A stretch of 64,000 bases of DNA from Epiperipatus broadwayi (taxonomy: Eukaryota > Onychophora > Udeonychophora > Euonychophora > Peripatidae), in contig JAQFVV010000027.1 in the NCBI GenBank assembly GCA_028023455.1, positions 8,675,845 through 8,739,844 of the forward strand, given 5' to 3'. Positions 44,640-57,330 of the stretch are shown here, one piece after another. The translations under genes and the position numbers were made by a program. A model generated the notes under the pieces. That model saw nothing but the letters and a program-made list of their open reading frames with translations, was not told where the DNA came from and ran no database searches. How positions within the stretch are numbered: position 1 is the first letter of the stretch; each line of letters opens with the position of its first letter.

Positions 44640-45350
44640 CTTCAATTATTCTCTGAATAATCCCTTTAATCTTGCCATCACTGATCAAGAGAACTTTGTT
44701 TTTCAACTATATGTAAACTACTGTAGGGAGAGTTTTATCTCTGCGAATGTGTGCAACAATAGATTGCTCTGTCTTAGAATTCAACAAGGTGTTTACATTT
44801 TTATTGACTAGAACTTGTATGTTCTAGCCAATTCTAAATATTTTTTCACCCAACTATAGAGCCATTTATTGGAACATAATTAATCATTGGATACTATATA
44901 TTGTTATAATATCCTTATACCCAGATCAATTATTGGATTTTGTTTTCACCATTGAGAATTAGGATATATGCAGGAATTGGGATATTATAACACCATAGTA
45001 TCATCTGATATCCACTAATTATTCAAGCTTACTGAGTTGATGGATCTAGACTAGAGCAAAAATAATTATTCTTTGAAGCATATGAGTAAGCACAAAAAGA
45101 TAGTGTTATATTATTGCTGGTAGTAATCTTCTTATCCCAAATATAAAATAGGACCCATGGGTAGCATAAAACTGAGGTCTATAATATAAAAAAACTAAAA
45201 TGGTGTCAGATTTATATACCAAGTAAATGCATTCATCTAGATTTTGAATCCTAGTCCTCACTGACAAAAGCTCAGGCCAAACACTGTCTAGGAATTTTAT
45301 AGATATAATCTGGTAATCATTGATTACTCAAACTTAAAATAGATGGCTTT
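44640..45350. repeat. Degraded family B hammerhead-repeat copies
   Basis: 45,120-45,320 aligns with 13,090-13,330. In it, CTCACTGACAAAAGCTCAGGCC.AAACACTGTCTAGGAA (45,258-45,296) retains most of a hammerhead core (one base changed in CTGANGA, GAAAC shifted to AAACA) with GTC and a TCCTA/TAGGA helix. ACTGTAGGGAGAGTTTTATC (about 44,722-44,741) matches the family A end ACTGTATGGAGAGTTTTGCC. A third related segment is at 44,930-45,015. Minus-strand reading of 44,640-44,830 gives a coding-like run (LLISDGKIKGIIQRIIEEPR) of unknown origin. Confidence 0.45.
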
Positions 45351-46319
45351 AGAAAAGAATGAAACAAATTGTTTTTGAAAACATACAAAAAAGTTTTACA
45401 ATATTGTTGGTATTATTTTTCATGGGGATTTGAACACAAACTTTTAAGCTTCCTTCAGCTATCCTCTCCATCTTATATAACCAATACACAAGGCCACACA
45501 TATGTGAATAAGATAAATGATTTTCAATATACATATTTCATCTTTAATTACATCTTAAAGTTCAGTATACTAGTATTGATTTATTATGGTATTATTTTTC
45601 TAAATATGTTTTTTCTTCTTACAATTTTACCAAACACATAAAAACCAGTGCTGCTCCACAATTATTCCACTAATATTTTTAACACTTAATCTTTCTTAAA
45701 AGTAAACTTTATGTTGTCATAAGATTCTTTCTTGCTTGAAGCATGAGTGGATAGAAACACAAGACTGCATTTTTCATTATAAAAAAGGATTATTTTCAGA
45801 CTGACTTCTGAGAAATCAAAAATTGATCAATATTTGCTCAAGTTATAGTTAAGGCCAAGAGTTTCCATAATTGAATCAAAATCTTTATAAAATGTAAAGT
45901 AAGACTATTGTCTTGAAATAATTATTCTTTGAATTCAATATGGCAATCCTAAAAAAAAAAAAAGGGGGGAAACTTTATTATCTCGCCAAGTAGATTTCAA
46001 TCCTTTAATTTTGAACCTAGAAATTCAGCCTATTTCATAGATTAAAATTTACCATATTTTTCCTCATGATATACTTCAGTTTCATTTGATTACTCATCAC
46101 TTAGTTATATTCTTTAATATCAGAAATATATTACAATAAACAGCATGCCTCATTTTAGATAGTAAATTATTCCATTAATCTATTAATTTTTTGAAGTGAT
46201 ACTTTTCTTATTTTCAAAATAAAATTACCAAATAGTTGTGTAGTTTTTGAATTTCATTTAAACACTAGAATGTCAATGTACTATAAATCATTTAATCACT
46301 CTATAAATAGTCTTAGATA
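45351..46319. other. Unassigned AT-rich stretch
   Basis: No gene or element boundary supported. Overlapping short ORFs on both strands at about 45,350-45,640 look like composition. Confidence 0.4.
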
Positions 46320-46324
46320 TCATA

Positions 46325-46470
46325 TAAACATGTGAGATGGATTGGTGAAATGAGAAAGTGTGCAGGGATGATGTGGAGAAGAGAAACTAAAGATCGGAGA
46401 TGGATTGAACTTGGAAAGACCTTCATCCTGCAGTGGATTGATAATGGTTGATGATGATCATATACAAATG
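46325..46470 (+). pseudogene. RTE-like LINE 3' end fragment
   Basis: RWIGEMRKCAGMMWRRE and DRRWIELGKTFILQWIDNG, then stop and GATGATGAT. The same tail, nucleotide for nucleotide over most of its length, is at 9,700-9,830 on the minus strand. It is the extreme C-terminus and simple-repeat end of the RTE-like family, an ordinary severely 5'-truncated insertion. Confidence 0.7.
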
Positions 46471-46627
46471 TAAAGTGCTTATTACTTCTTTTAGCTTCCA
46501 TTTTACATCCAAAATGAAATATATATTTTTAACAATGGTAGAAAATTATATTTCTAGAATTTAAGTTATTCCACTACAGATATAGCAGGAGTGGAGACAA
46601 TTCCAAAACATAATAAACCATCTAAGT

Positions 46628-47100
46628 CAGGGGTGGGCAAATAGCGGCCCGAGGGCCACATGCGGCCCTCCAAGACAATCAGAAAAATCCACCTTGGACT
46701 GAGATTTCCTTCCTGTTGCATGACCGAATATTCATCTCATATTTTCCACTAGAATGGTCACATCAATATACATGCGTAGTGTAGATACAATGTGCAGTGA
46801 TTTTCCAGTTGATCTGATTAATTTCAATTTTGTCTTTGCATTAGCAAATATATATATTTCCAACTTTTGTGAAACCATGAATGCTCCAAAAAAAATGTAA
46901 AATTGGTAATGAATGTCATGTGTTTAATGAAGAATGGACAAACAAATATTTCTTTGGTAATACAGGGAATAAAGCAGTGTGTTTATTGTGTCATGAAAAA
47001 AGATGCGGCCCTCCGTTAACCTTCGCTTCCACAAAGTGGCCCCCGATGCAGCCCTCCACCAACCTATGTGGCCCCGAGCCAAAACAATTGCCCACCCCTG
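46628..47100 (+). mobile_element. hAT MITE with BED-finger transposase remnant, copy 2
   Basis: 473 bp, same family as 16,904-17,368 (about 90% alike by eye). Termini CAGGGGTGGGCAA / TTGCCCACCCCTG. Perfect 8-bp duplication ATCTAAGT (46,620-46,627 and 47,101-47,108). The BED remnant is better kept here: CKIGNECHVFNEEWTNKYFF then GNTGNKAVCLLCHEK, with the finger CLLC intact. It ends at the same internal join to the 3' subterminal sequence (GCGGCCCTCC repeats). Confidence 0.93.
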
Positions 47101-47108
47101 ATCTAAGT

Positions 47109-50100
47109 GAACACAACACCAGTAAAATAAATAATATGTAAATGCAATACCTACTAGTTATTAATAATGCAAAATAACTAGGCAGAACTCTATACACAGA
47201 AATTAGACTTCTGTCTAAACCGTTCTAAATGTGAAAGATCTTATGCAGTAGCCAAATTTATCCTGCTAGCATTATTACATTTTTACTCAATTGAATATAT
47301 TGTAATCTTTTAAGAAAAAATTCTGTTTATCATTAATTAACCGATTATTATATGCCAAGTTTGACAAAAATGTAATTTCACATTATGTTCCTAGGAACAA
47401 AATTGACTTAGAATCTTATTGTTTTTAGATACTATAAAAAAAAATATTCAATTTAACACAAGATAGTAAATATTATTTTCACTATTGGTAGCCATTTATA
47501 AATGAAAATGATCATATCACTTTAAACAAAGATAATAAAAAATGACAAGAACATTAATTTTTATAATGACTATAGAAATCAATCCATGAATTATAATTAC
47601 ATCATTGTATACTTTATATATGCTGCTGGTGTATTAATCTTGTTATCAAACAATGCTATTTGCTAGCAATCTTCCTTCTTTAAAAAATATTTTATCAATG
47701 TAACTTCATGTCCTGCTAATAAAGGCATTCAATGTCTACAATACTGTTTTTGAGTTCACTTTTATAATATAAACATATATTTGCCTCTACCACAAAAACC
47801 ATGCAGAGTTCACCCACTTCGTAAGTCTAATCCAAACATGTCCTATTGGGATTCAATATCACACTCATTGCTGAAAAATATATTAAATAATCTAGTCCTT
47901 AAAAAATAAATTTGGAAAAATAAGTTGTAGATTTGATCTAGTTACAACACTATGATGACATAACCTTTTAACTTATATTCAGTAGCAGCAAAATCCATTT
48001 TTGTATTAACCACATTCTTAATGACAATAGAAAAATAGCTTTAAAAAAAATGTCACAAAATTACCAAAATGCAGATTAATTCAGATTTATGTCCCAAACA
48101 AATTTTCTGAGGAAGAGAAGTGGGCAAATTTTTATATAGATGAATGCAATGCTTTTAATGTTAGAAGTGAAAAGGCTTTATAAGATTAAAATGCGATGAA
48201 TAAATTTGAATATAGAGATAAAAATGGCAGGAAAATAATATTAAAAAAAAAACAATTTATGCATCTACATAAAATATTGCTTTAAATACATACACATAAA
48301 ATTTTAAATTTATAAATATTATATGAAATGATATAAAATAATTAATATTTAACTATATATAAATATGTAGAACATATTACCTATTATATATATCTCCAGA
48401 GATGAATTAATATTATAATTTTACTTTCAATTAAAATTTGTATAAATTCCAGCATATAAGATCTTTTTGCAATTTTATGATCAGTTAATCTAACATCTAA
48501 ACAAATCTAAAACACTATAAGCAAAGTCTTTTATTTCTAACTTTGCAATAATAGAATGATACTAATAGATATGTTAAGATAGACTTCTAGTGACATTAAT
48601 TTCACAATTGCTACACCATAACAAAAAAAAAACTGACTGCAAAACAACACCAACAGATCAAATTTTTTATAACTAAAAATATTGTGCAGAGCACAATTTT
48701 GCGATATTTGAAATGATAGAATCAGAAGCATTTTCCCAAACAAGAAATATAAAAAGACATTTAAACATTTAACTAATAAAATACGATTTATAATTTACTC
48801 TTTTTTTTTTTTTTAAAAAAAAATCCTTGACAAAAATTAACATATTGATTCAATTATATTTGGTTTCTGAAATTTACTGAAAAAATTGTACACAATTTAT
48901 AATTTTTTTTTTTGTAAAAAAAAAAAAAAGAATTAGATATAGAATATTCAATATTCCAGCAGACTTGAATTCCATTTTGATTAACATAAAATTAGAAAGC
49001 CGAGATAAATAGGAATAGTCCTGCAAATTCAATTGATAAAAATGAAATATACAGATATAAGTATGTTAAATTTTTACCATTGATGACATATGATCATTAG
49101 TATGGCAATTGAGAACGGTTATACAAAGTTTAACAAAAACAAAACAAAAATATATTTCTTATTGAAACATGGTAATATATGCACGAAAGAATATAAAAAT
49201 AATATCTATTTAAAAAGGATTGTATTAATAATGAAAAAAAGAGTTAATGATGATACAAAACATATAACAATGAAATAGCAAAAAAACTCAGGAAAAAAAA
49301 AAGAAGTATTTTAGCAATAAGAAAAAATTGGAATTACTAAAAACAAGAATGATAGCATAAAGACTGTCAAAAAAATAGTAAAAAAAAAACAACCAAACTA
49401 TATAGACTTAATACACAACAATTAAATAATCCATTTTATAATAGCAACTGAAACAGCACATATTTTAAATGAAAGAAATGAGATGTGCAATAAAACCCCA
49501 AGATATAACAGATAAACATAAAACAACTAAATGATGGGAATGCACCAGCTGACTCAAATAAGAAATATAGATATTTTAATGGGGGGATGGGAGACAAAAA
49601 TTGTATACCTACCCATTTTTATAAAATGTTTACTGACAACACATTACTATTTAAAAAAAAAGAAAAGATGGAATTTAGAGTAGAAAAAAGTATCATTATA
49701 CTGGAACAAATCAGTAATTAATGGTAGTTAATAAATGAAGTAGATGCACAATGAAAAAATAAGTGGAAGCTTTAATAGAAATAAAAGCTTATAAAATATA
49801 AAAATTAATTGTTATTTGTAACTCACAAAATAGCAATTATATTTCTCTCAAACAATTATGACTACAATAAAATAGTCCATTGTCATGAAATGTGAAAATT
49901 TTAAAATAATTAGTCTTAATCTCATGCGCAGAACAATTTGAATTTATGAATGGGAGATAAGATATAAATGGTTTTCTGGAGAAGAGATACAGAAATGAGT
50001 ACAAAGCAAAAGATTTTGGACACTTTTTGTTAAATAAAGTTTGATGAAATGTTTATTAATCTAATTTAGCGATGACTAACCTTTTATGATCTATGTGCCT

Positions 50101-52270
50101 ATTTTTTCACCATGAGTTCACATGGGCCATATTACTTTTGCACTATGAAGATAAATCCACATTTAATATTTTGTTTTAAATAGAAAAAAAAATTCTATAA
50201 TACATTATCATATTAATGTTAAATTTTAAGTATAATTTTTATGGTACAGATTTCTGAGTCTATTCTATTCCCATCACTACATTTTTTAATGTTTGGAATT
50301 AAACACAACATTTTACAAAGTTAAATTTATCGGACTTGAGTTCACCTTGTTTTTTTATATCAACTTTACTGATGAATATAATTTTGGTAATAAACAAAAC
50401 TACAAGGCTTACACAGGACAAACAATTATAAAATAAAAATTAAAAATAAGTATGAAATTGCTCTTAGTTTTCAGAATAAGACAAGAGTAAAACATTTACT
50501 TAAAAAATGGATGTGGAATAATTTTTTTTTAAAATCTGATTCATTGGATTCAAATTGTTGTCATAAAATTTTTGCTTTTAGTATTAATAAAAATTTATGA
50601 CTACAGCATAAATTTACAGGATCTAACTTCACTTTTTATTTTTATAGTCAAGAGGTCACAATCCATGTATTTGATTTGCAGACATGATAGTACTCGGCTT
50701 GCGTGTTTTCAAGTAAATTAAGATGATAGATCGTATGTTTGATAAATTTAGTTTCTTTTAAATGTTTACAAAAAAAATATACCTGCTTGGAAATGTATTT
50801 AATAATTACATTTTTTATTTTTTAGATTAACTTATTAAAAGAAAAGTGAAACAAAAATATAAATACAATATTTACACTTTATGCATGTTGGTGGCATGCA
50901 ATCATATCATGACCGTTAACAACACTTTTTGGGAGAGCAGGATCCCCTATCTTTGAAAATAGTCCACTGCATCACATCACAAATTTTTATCATCACGACA
51001 ATTTATCAAAAAAACTGACAAAAAGAAACATGCTGAATTGAACCAAAGTACGACAATGTTAAGAGCATCTCTTCGCTTCCCATGTTATAAGTAAAAAAAA
51101 AAAGTTTCTTAATGAAATTTATCAGAATTTATTTCTTTTGTTAAATTTAACAATCGATTTAATAATTGTTCTAATTCAACAACTAACCACAACTTCAGTA
51201 GATTATAGGCCTTGAAAATGTATATTTATCAAAAATACAGGATGCCATCTTGGTTTATTTGAAAATTCACAAGTACCAAAAAATGTTATAGAGCCTTAAT
51301 ACAAATTCTAGAACATTAATATAAAAATAAATGCAAATAAAATCAAAGCAATGAAAATAACTAGTGAAATAAAAATATTAAAGAATTTATATATTACACA
51401 GGAAGTTTTAGAGCACGCTAATACCTATAAATACCAGTGTTTGGGGAAACTCTTAACTCATAAAAAAGACAGTGATAAAGATATTTAAAAAAAGAGTCCC
51501 AAGGGCTAAATAGGCTTTTAAGAAATAAACTTGCATATTTCATTTGTAGTTTTGCTTTATATAAGCAGAGAGAATAAGTGAAAAACAATTGGAAGTTTGA
51601 AAAAAAAAAAAAGGAATGCAGAGAATGAAAGATGTAAAAAAAAAAAGTTCAAAACCATTTATTGGGGGAAATGGGAAAGCTTTATAATGAATATGTTTTC
51701 TTGGAGGATTGATGATTTTTAAAAAGATTAGTAGAAATAATAGAAAAGCCTACCTGATTTATTATAAAAGATCTATATTTTGATAGATAATTGTGATAAA
51801 AGAGTATACTACATGCAAATATTAAAGTAAGTTATAGAATATAAAAAAACATGAGAAAAGGCTGCCATTTTTGTTTATCAAATATATATATATATATATA
51901 CACACAAATGATTCTATTCTGCTGCTTTGGAACAGAAAGCAAGGATATTTTCAAATTCCAAAGTATACTACTAATTATTAAAATAAAAAAATTCTTAGAT
52001 CACATAACAACTAACTAAGAAGATTAACATAGGTAAAATTATCAAAGTATGTGCCATGAAAATACTATCTCTTCAAATCTTTCTACAATAGTTTTACATC
52101 AAGTATTTAATGTATTAAAATAAAAAACAAGAGATTTGAAGTAAATGGAGATTACTAAAGATGTCAGGATTCTGTCATCAGAATGTTCACGAATCTTTAT
52201 ACATTTTTTGATTAAAGCAAAAAGGTAGAACTAAATATGAAATAAATATGAGTACTGAATATCTTCAGAA
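47109..52270. other. Long AT-rich tract with little structure
   Basis: About 5 kb dominated by A runs. A single weak element end, TTAGCGATGACTAACCTTTT with GGGCCATATTAC nearby (about 50,067-50,145), looks like the left terminus of a hAT-type repeat, but no right end was found. (AT)n lies at 51,882-51,902. No gene seen. ORFs such as 49,090-49,278 are Lys- and Asn-rich composition products. Confidence 0.4.
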
Positions 52271-52271
52271 A

Positions 52272-52690
52272 ATTTAACTTTATTTAAATACTCCATATTC
52301 TCCCCTCTTCTTCAAGGGTTGGTGGCTTGACCAGTAACAGTAATAGCATGGAAATCAAACGGACCCTTAGATTCTTGAGTATTGAATTTTAAGGTAATGC
52401 TCTAACCAACTTAGCCACCTTACCAAAGGTCACAATTGGTTGAAACATTACTTTAAAATTCAATACTCAAGAATCTAAGAATCCCCGGTTCGATTCCCCT
52501 GTGAGTACTGTCACTCATCAGGCCAACAAACTTGAAGAAGAGGGGAGAATAATACCTTTGGTAACGGTATGCATATACTAAATTACTAATAGTTGAATAT
52601 ATTTGAAATATTTAAATAAAGTTAAATTGATGGAAATAGTCCAACATACAACTAAAACATCCATCATCACACATCTTCAGGAAAACACTA
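52272..52690. mobile_element. Penelope-like inverted termini without a core (family C)
   Basis: Left arm (52,272-52,425, minus sense) and right arm (52,440-52,690, plus sense) are inverted copies. Shared blocks are AACTTTATTTAAATA, CTCTTCTTCAAG, GATTCTTGAGTATTGAATTTTAA and GGTAATGCTCTAACC. They match the two ends of the RT-bearing element at 59.2-60.8 kb, so this is a core-less copy or a head-to-head insertion. The left arm has lost about 60 bp (the GGTATTAT...GTATATGCA part). Confidence 0.65.
52345..52500. promoter_or_regulatory. tRNA-like Pol III A and B boxes in family C termini
   Basis: On the minus strand TGGCTAAGTTGG (52,417-52,406) is a perfect A box, followed by TTAGAGCATTACC and a weak B box. 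On the plus strand of the other arm GGTTCGATTCC (52,487-52,497) is a perfect B box while its A box is decayed. Together the arms define an ancestral tRNA-like promoter inside the element end. Confidence 0.6.
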
Positions 52691-54920
52691 AATATAAAAG
52701 TGTTCACTGGCCTTTATAAAAGTATTATGATAATAAAGATTGTTAATAATGAATTAGAAGTTAATTATATCTTAAACTGATTTTTGTAGTTAAAAATGCA
52801 ATCAATGACACTCAATAATAACAGTTATTAAAAAGAAAATATATTGCTAAGCTTAAAATAAAAAAATGAGAACTATACAGAAAGTTATGATATAAAGATA
52901 TGGATTAGATATGATAGAAATGTAAAATACATGGATGAGAGAACAAACAGCTTTCATTAATATATAATTAAATAGCTGAAATGAAGATGGGGCTAGATAT
53001 GCCTCTAAAAAAGATGACAATGAATACAATAAAAATATATTCTAACAGACTTTAAAATCTAAAAAGAGACCACTTGTGGTAGATGGATAACTTTACTAGA
53101 TTGAATTAGTAATAAACTAAACAAAACTTTATTGCAATGGTATCAATGGCAGTTAAAAATATTTACAGCTCATACACACACACACACACAATTACAGATA
53201 GAATAATAAGATTTTTTTGTATCAATATGGAAAGAAAAAAAAAGCATTTGTGTAATAATGATTGAAGAAAGCTTTTACTCCTCAACAGACTAATAACTGT
53301 GGCAGTATGTGTGTGTGTAAATTGATCATCATTCAAAGCGTTACATTTAAGTCAAGATTATCAAAGATGAATAATTAAAAAAAAACACAAAACAAGATTT
53401 AGCAGTTTTTTTTTTCTTTCAATCATTTTAGTAAAAGCTAAACTTTTTTTACTTTTAATTTTTCACAGCTAAAATTGTTCGTTTATATAAAATATAAACT
53501 TTTTTGCAATAGACAGTGTAATACTATGAGTGCAAAATATCTTAGTGCAAGGAGAAAGTTGCATTATTCAATCAGCTCAAACCTTGGAACACTTTTTTTA
53601 AAAAATATATTTGTGCAAAATGTCAATAAAAGCTTGTGGACTTATATTTATTCAATAATTCCAATAGCTACTTAATAAAAAAAAATGTCAGGAGCAGCAA
53701 GAAAAAAATAGTTTGAGAGAAAAAAAAAGTTAATAAAACTGATAATTATACATACATATATGAAGATAATTTACATTCATGTGTTGCATATAAATATTTG
53801 ATTTTATAAACATTATTAGAAACACAAATACATACACTTGCATATTAAACACTTATGATTAGATGAATATTGATTATGCATATGCATAAAATACTGTACA
53901 TTACTGCATTAAAAAAAAAGAAGACATATACAGTATATATAATTCAAAGTAAAATTTAAAATCATATTCAAAAAGCAAACAGTAATTCTAATGTACAAAT
54001 TATTTCACTAGCAACAATTAATTAACTGTGAAGAAGCTTAGCTATTAATACAGGTTTATAAATTTAACTTATTTTTAGTCTATTGGAATTCTTGAGATTG
54101 TTATTTAAAATACCCCATGAACATTTTCATTCATGTCTGCGTAACATAAAGATTTCACTTAAATGTGATAGTTAATTTTGCAAACTGATTTTTTAGAAAG
54201 TATGTAGTGCACATGCGTTAATATGATTTGTGCATAAAGGGAATTTAAATGCAAGTATGGAATGAGAAACTGGTTATATTGAATTTACTGGGAGTTACTT
54301 TATTCAATCTAAAGAATGTTTTAAAAACTGGATCACATGGATTTGAAGGACAAATAAAAAATAAAAAGATCACATAAGTTTTTGTAAAGTTTAAAAGTAA
54401 AAAAAACTAACAACAACAACAAATAATAAAAAATAATTATCTTTTCCAGTTTTTTTTTATTTTTAAAACTACAACTGCATAATCTAATTTGAATTATTAA
54501 CATATTCTTTCCTATACTCATTAACAAATTATTAATTTAAGAATATACTGTCCTGTAATCCTGAATAGGAGATCCAAGATATAAAGAGTCAGATCCAAAT
54601 GTAAAGAATCTTGGATCAATTGCTGGAAGCTAGAAAGTATAAAATAATTTCAGTTTGATTCAGTAAATGAAGCAATCAGTCATTTTATTGCTTGAATATT
54701 GTTTGGCCTTCTCAAATATAACTGCTATAATTTAATGCTTTTATTATGCTACATAATTAAATGCAGTAGTCTGTCACTTCCTGTGCTAGAATTTTTTCTA
54801 TAAACTATTGGACATTCAACCTTTAAAAGAATATTGCCTATCGTAAAGTGAGAGACATCAAAGCAAGATTGATGTGATCATAGTTTTCTGCTATTTCCAG
54901 AACTGAGCAATATACCACTT
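52691..54920. other. AT-rich, unassigned
   Basis: (CA)n at about 53,173-53,190. No gene. Short ORFs at 53,475-53,675 and 54,333-54,527 have no recognisable domains. Confidence 0.4.
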
Positions 54921-54924
54921 TGCT

Positions 54925-55015
54925 TTTTGCCTGCATGATTTAGTGCAGTGGTAAAGTGACAGACTATATCTCAAGGTCTATGTAATTGAGACTGTTCGAA
55001 CATCCGAATAATAAA
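54925..55015 (+). repeat. tRNA-derived SINE or tRNA pseudogene
   Basis: TTTAGTGCAGTGGTAAAG contains an A box (TAGTGCAGTGG). GTTCGAACATCC about 55 nt on is a near-consensus B box. A short palindromic arm (TATCTCAAGG...) lies between them. The 5' acceptor side is not paired with a proper 3' end and no CCA-ready stem is formed, so it is not a functional tRNA gene. A tail of TAATAAAACATTC follows. Confidence 0.5.
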
Positions 55016-56480
55016 ACATTCATCACAGTGATAGAATGGCAAATCACTATCATGATTTATTGATCTTCTTATGAATACCAAATAAACCACCCTATTATTA
55101 TGTAGGGTTTTATTTAATCCATAAAACAAAATAGATGAAAAAGATTTGTCATCTTTCTTTTAGCATCTGATTAGATTGAAAAATATTTAAGTATTCTGGA
55201 ATTATCATAGCTTAAATGCTTAGTTGCAATAATGAAATTTATCTTATTTTCAATCTGAACAGAAAGTTGTATTACCCTATGTTTAAATTTTCATACATTT
55301 ATTAATTGATGCTATAATGCAGAAGACTGGAATAAAAAAATAAGTGGTTCAAGAAATTCTTGATAGCAACACCATATCAGTATCTGTGGAGATAAATTTT
55401 ACTGCAGTGGATAACTGCCTGTATACAGTATCAGGTATTTTTTCCACTTAATCTATAGTTTGCTTAAACATAGATATGTTTAATAGATTTTATATAAAGT
55501 GTATCTCCTACTGTTTTTGTCAGAATGATTAACAAAGGCAGCTTTGTATATAGATTTACAACATTCTGCTCACATTTAGTATGATGAACAAGGGTATCAT
55601 TTCACACTATTGTAAATAAGTAATTGCATGAATACTGAGTTCATTTTACGGTGTACAAGTTTATATAAAACTTTGCTCAAGTGATTGTGATAACCATTTT
55701 CTGATAACGTAAGACAGATGATATAAAATGAAAAATAAAACTTATTTAAATGCAGGTATCAGAGTTGTATTAGTATATTACTAATATATTTTTAAATATA
55801 TATGTATTCAAGACTTAAATGTGAAATTAGAAGCTACCAAAAATGAAAAAGAAGATATAACCCCAATTACAATTTATCTAAAAATATAATTACTGAAAGC
55901 AAACATACATAAAAATACATACAAAATCTAGATGGAAAGTGCTGGTATCGGCAAAGATTTAACAAAAACTAATCCAGATAATATAAATTTGCCAGCTTGA
56001 AATAATTACACTGCAAAATAATTTTTTTAATTCACTAAGTTGAAAACTACCCTAACATTTATATTTCACAAAAAAATTGCTTCTGGTTTTTCTGCATAAT
56101 TTTACTTTGATTAGATATGAGGAATTTGTGTTAATTTATAAAAGTGAAAATCTATGTATTCTGAAAAATACTGTCAAATTTTCATTACCAATTATTTGAC
56201 TAAAGTTTAAGAGGAAGTCGTGCAATTTGAATGTAAAACTGAATTCACAAGCCTTATCTGAAAAGTTATGTCCAAAAAATGCAAGACTTTTTTTTTCCGG
56301 ATGGTGAATCTCAAATTGCTGTTATCATTAAAAAAAATCAACATTAACACTGCCCAGTCTTTAGTCATTATTATTATGTAATCATTTTATTTGCAAGCTC
56401 TATATATAATATTTTAATCTGCATCGGTTTATATGTACATGTATAAAAGAAAAGCTAAAGATGTCATTTTAAAACTTGGC
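55016..56480. other. AT-rich, unassigned
   Basis: No feature supported. Confidence 0.35.
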
Positions 56481-56485
56481 TTTAC

Positions 56486-56572
56486 TCATGCTGAGTATAC
56501 TTTCCGTACAATGCATCCATAATCATAGCTATGATTATGGTACACATTGTACTGAAAGCATGCTTAGCATGA
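56486..56572. repeat. 87-bp imperfect palindrome
   Basis: Arms of 43 nt meet at CATAG/CTATG (centre about 56,528). TCATGCTGAGTATACTTTCC on the left mirrors GGAAAG-like GAAAGCATGCTTAGCATGA on the right, and GTACAATG mirrors CATTGTAC. A few mismatches. It could be a tiny MITE or an RNA hairpin. No target duplication is obvious. Confidence 0.7.
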
Positions 56573-57004
56573 ATAAAAACAATTTTTAAAATAATATGTC
56601 TACCATTTCTTTATAAATGTCTGAACATTTATTTGTTTAAAATTATAAGGGCAAAAAAAAGAGATATTAAATGAATTACATAATATACATGTATAGTATA
56701 GTGAAATAATTATAAACTTAAATAGTTAAAACTATATATCTCAATATAAAACCAGCTAACATAATATTGTTAGGCGACAGATCCAATTAATCATATCTCT
56801 GGCACTTTTCTGTAAAGCAAGCACATTGTAGTATATGCTTCTGTCAATAGAAGCCTCTTGTGAGGATCTCCTTGCACAGTCAGCACATTTGTCGAGAGGT
56901 CATGTTATGGTGTAGTAAATGGGTTTGTTAAGTGCACATGCTTATTTGATTTTTATAATGACTAAAAAGATGAAACAATGTGAAATTCTGATTTCTGTTA
57001 GGGA

Positions 57005-57330
57005 AAATGGCAGGGAAAACAATTTTAATGCGTGGAATAGTTAATTAGCAAGCTGCTCTGGAAAAAAACAAGTTTACGAATGATTTAATTGAAGTACGAA
57101 ATTCACCACATCCCAAAAAAGTGTGGCGAGTGAAATCCAATGTAAAGCCAATGCTGATATTTTTTGGATGCAAATAACATTATTCACTCAGAATTTGTTT
57201 ATAACGATGAGACATTTTAACTACAAGTTCTGAAAAGTTTGCATGATGCAGTAAAACGAAAGTGCCTCAATTTATGGCCAAGTGGAGAAGAAAAAAACCA
57301 TGCAGGTGTTAAAAGGCATTACTTTACAAA
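57005..57330 (+). pseudogene. Mariner-like transposase relic with the same internal deletion
   Basis: Plus strand: QAALEKNKFTN stands for the AALEKTQVYEWFN helix. It goes directly to SPHPKKVWRVKSNVKPMLIFF (family: SPRPKKAR.VKSNVKTMLICFFD), then HYSLRICL.R (family: GIVHSEFV), then LKSLHDAVKRKCLNLWPSGE in a broken frame and KNHAG (family: HDNAPAH). The join between helix and PKK falls at the same place as in the relic at 9.1-9.5 kb. Frameshifts and stops show it is inactive. Confidence 0.68.
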
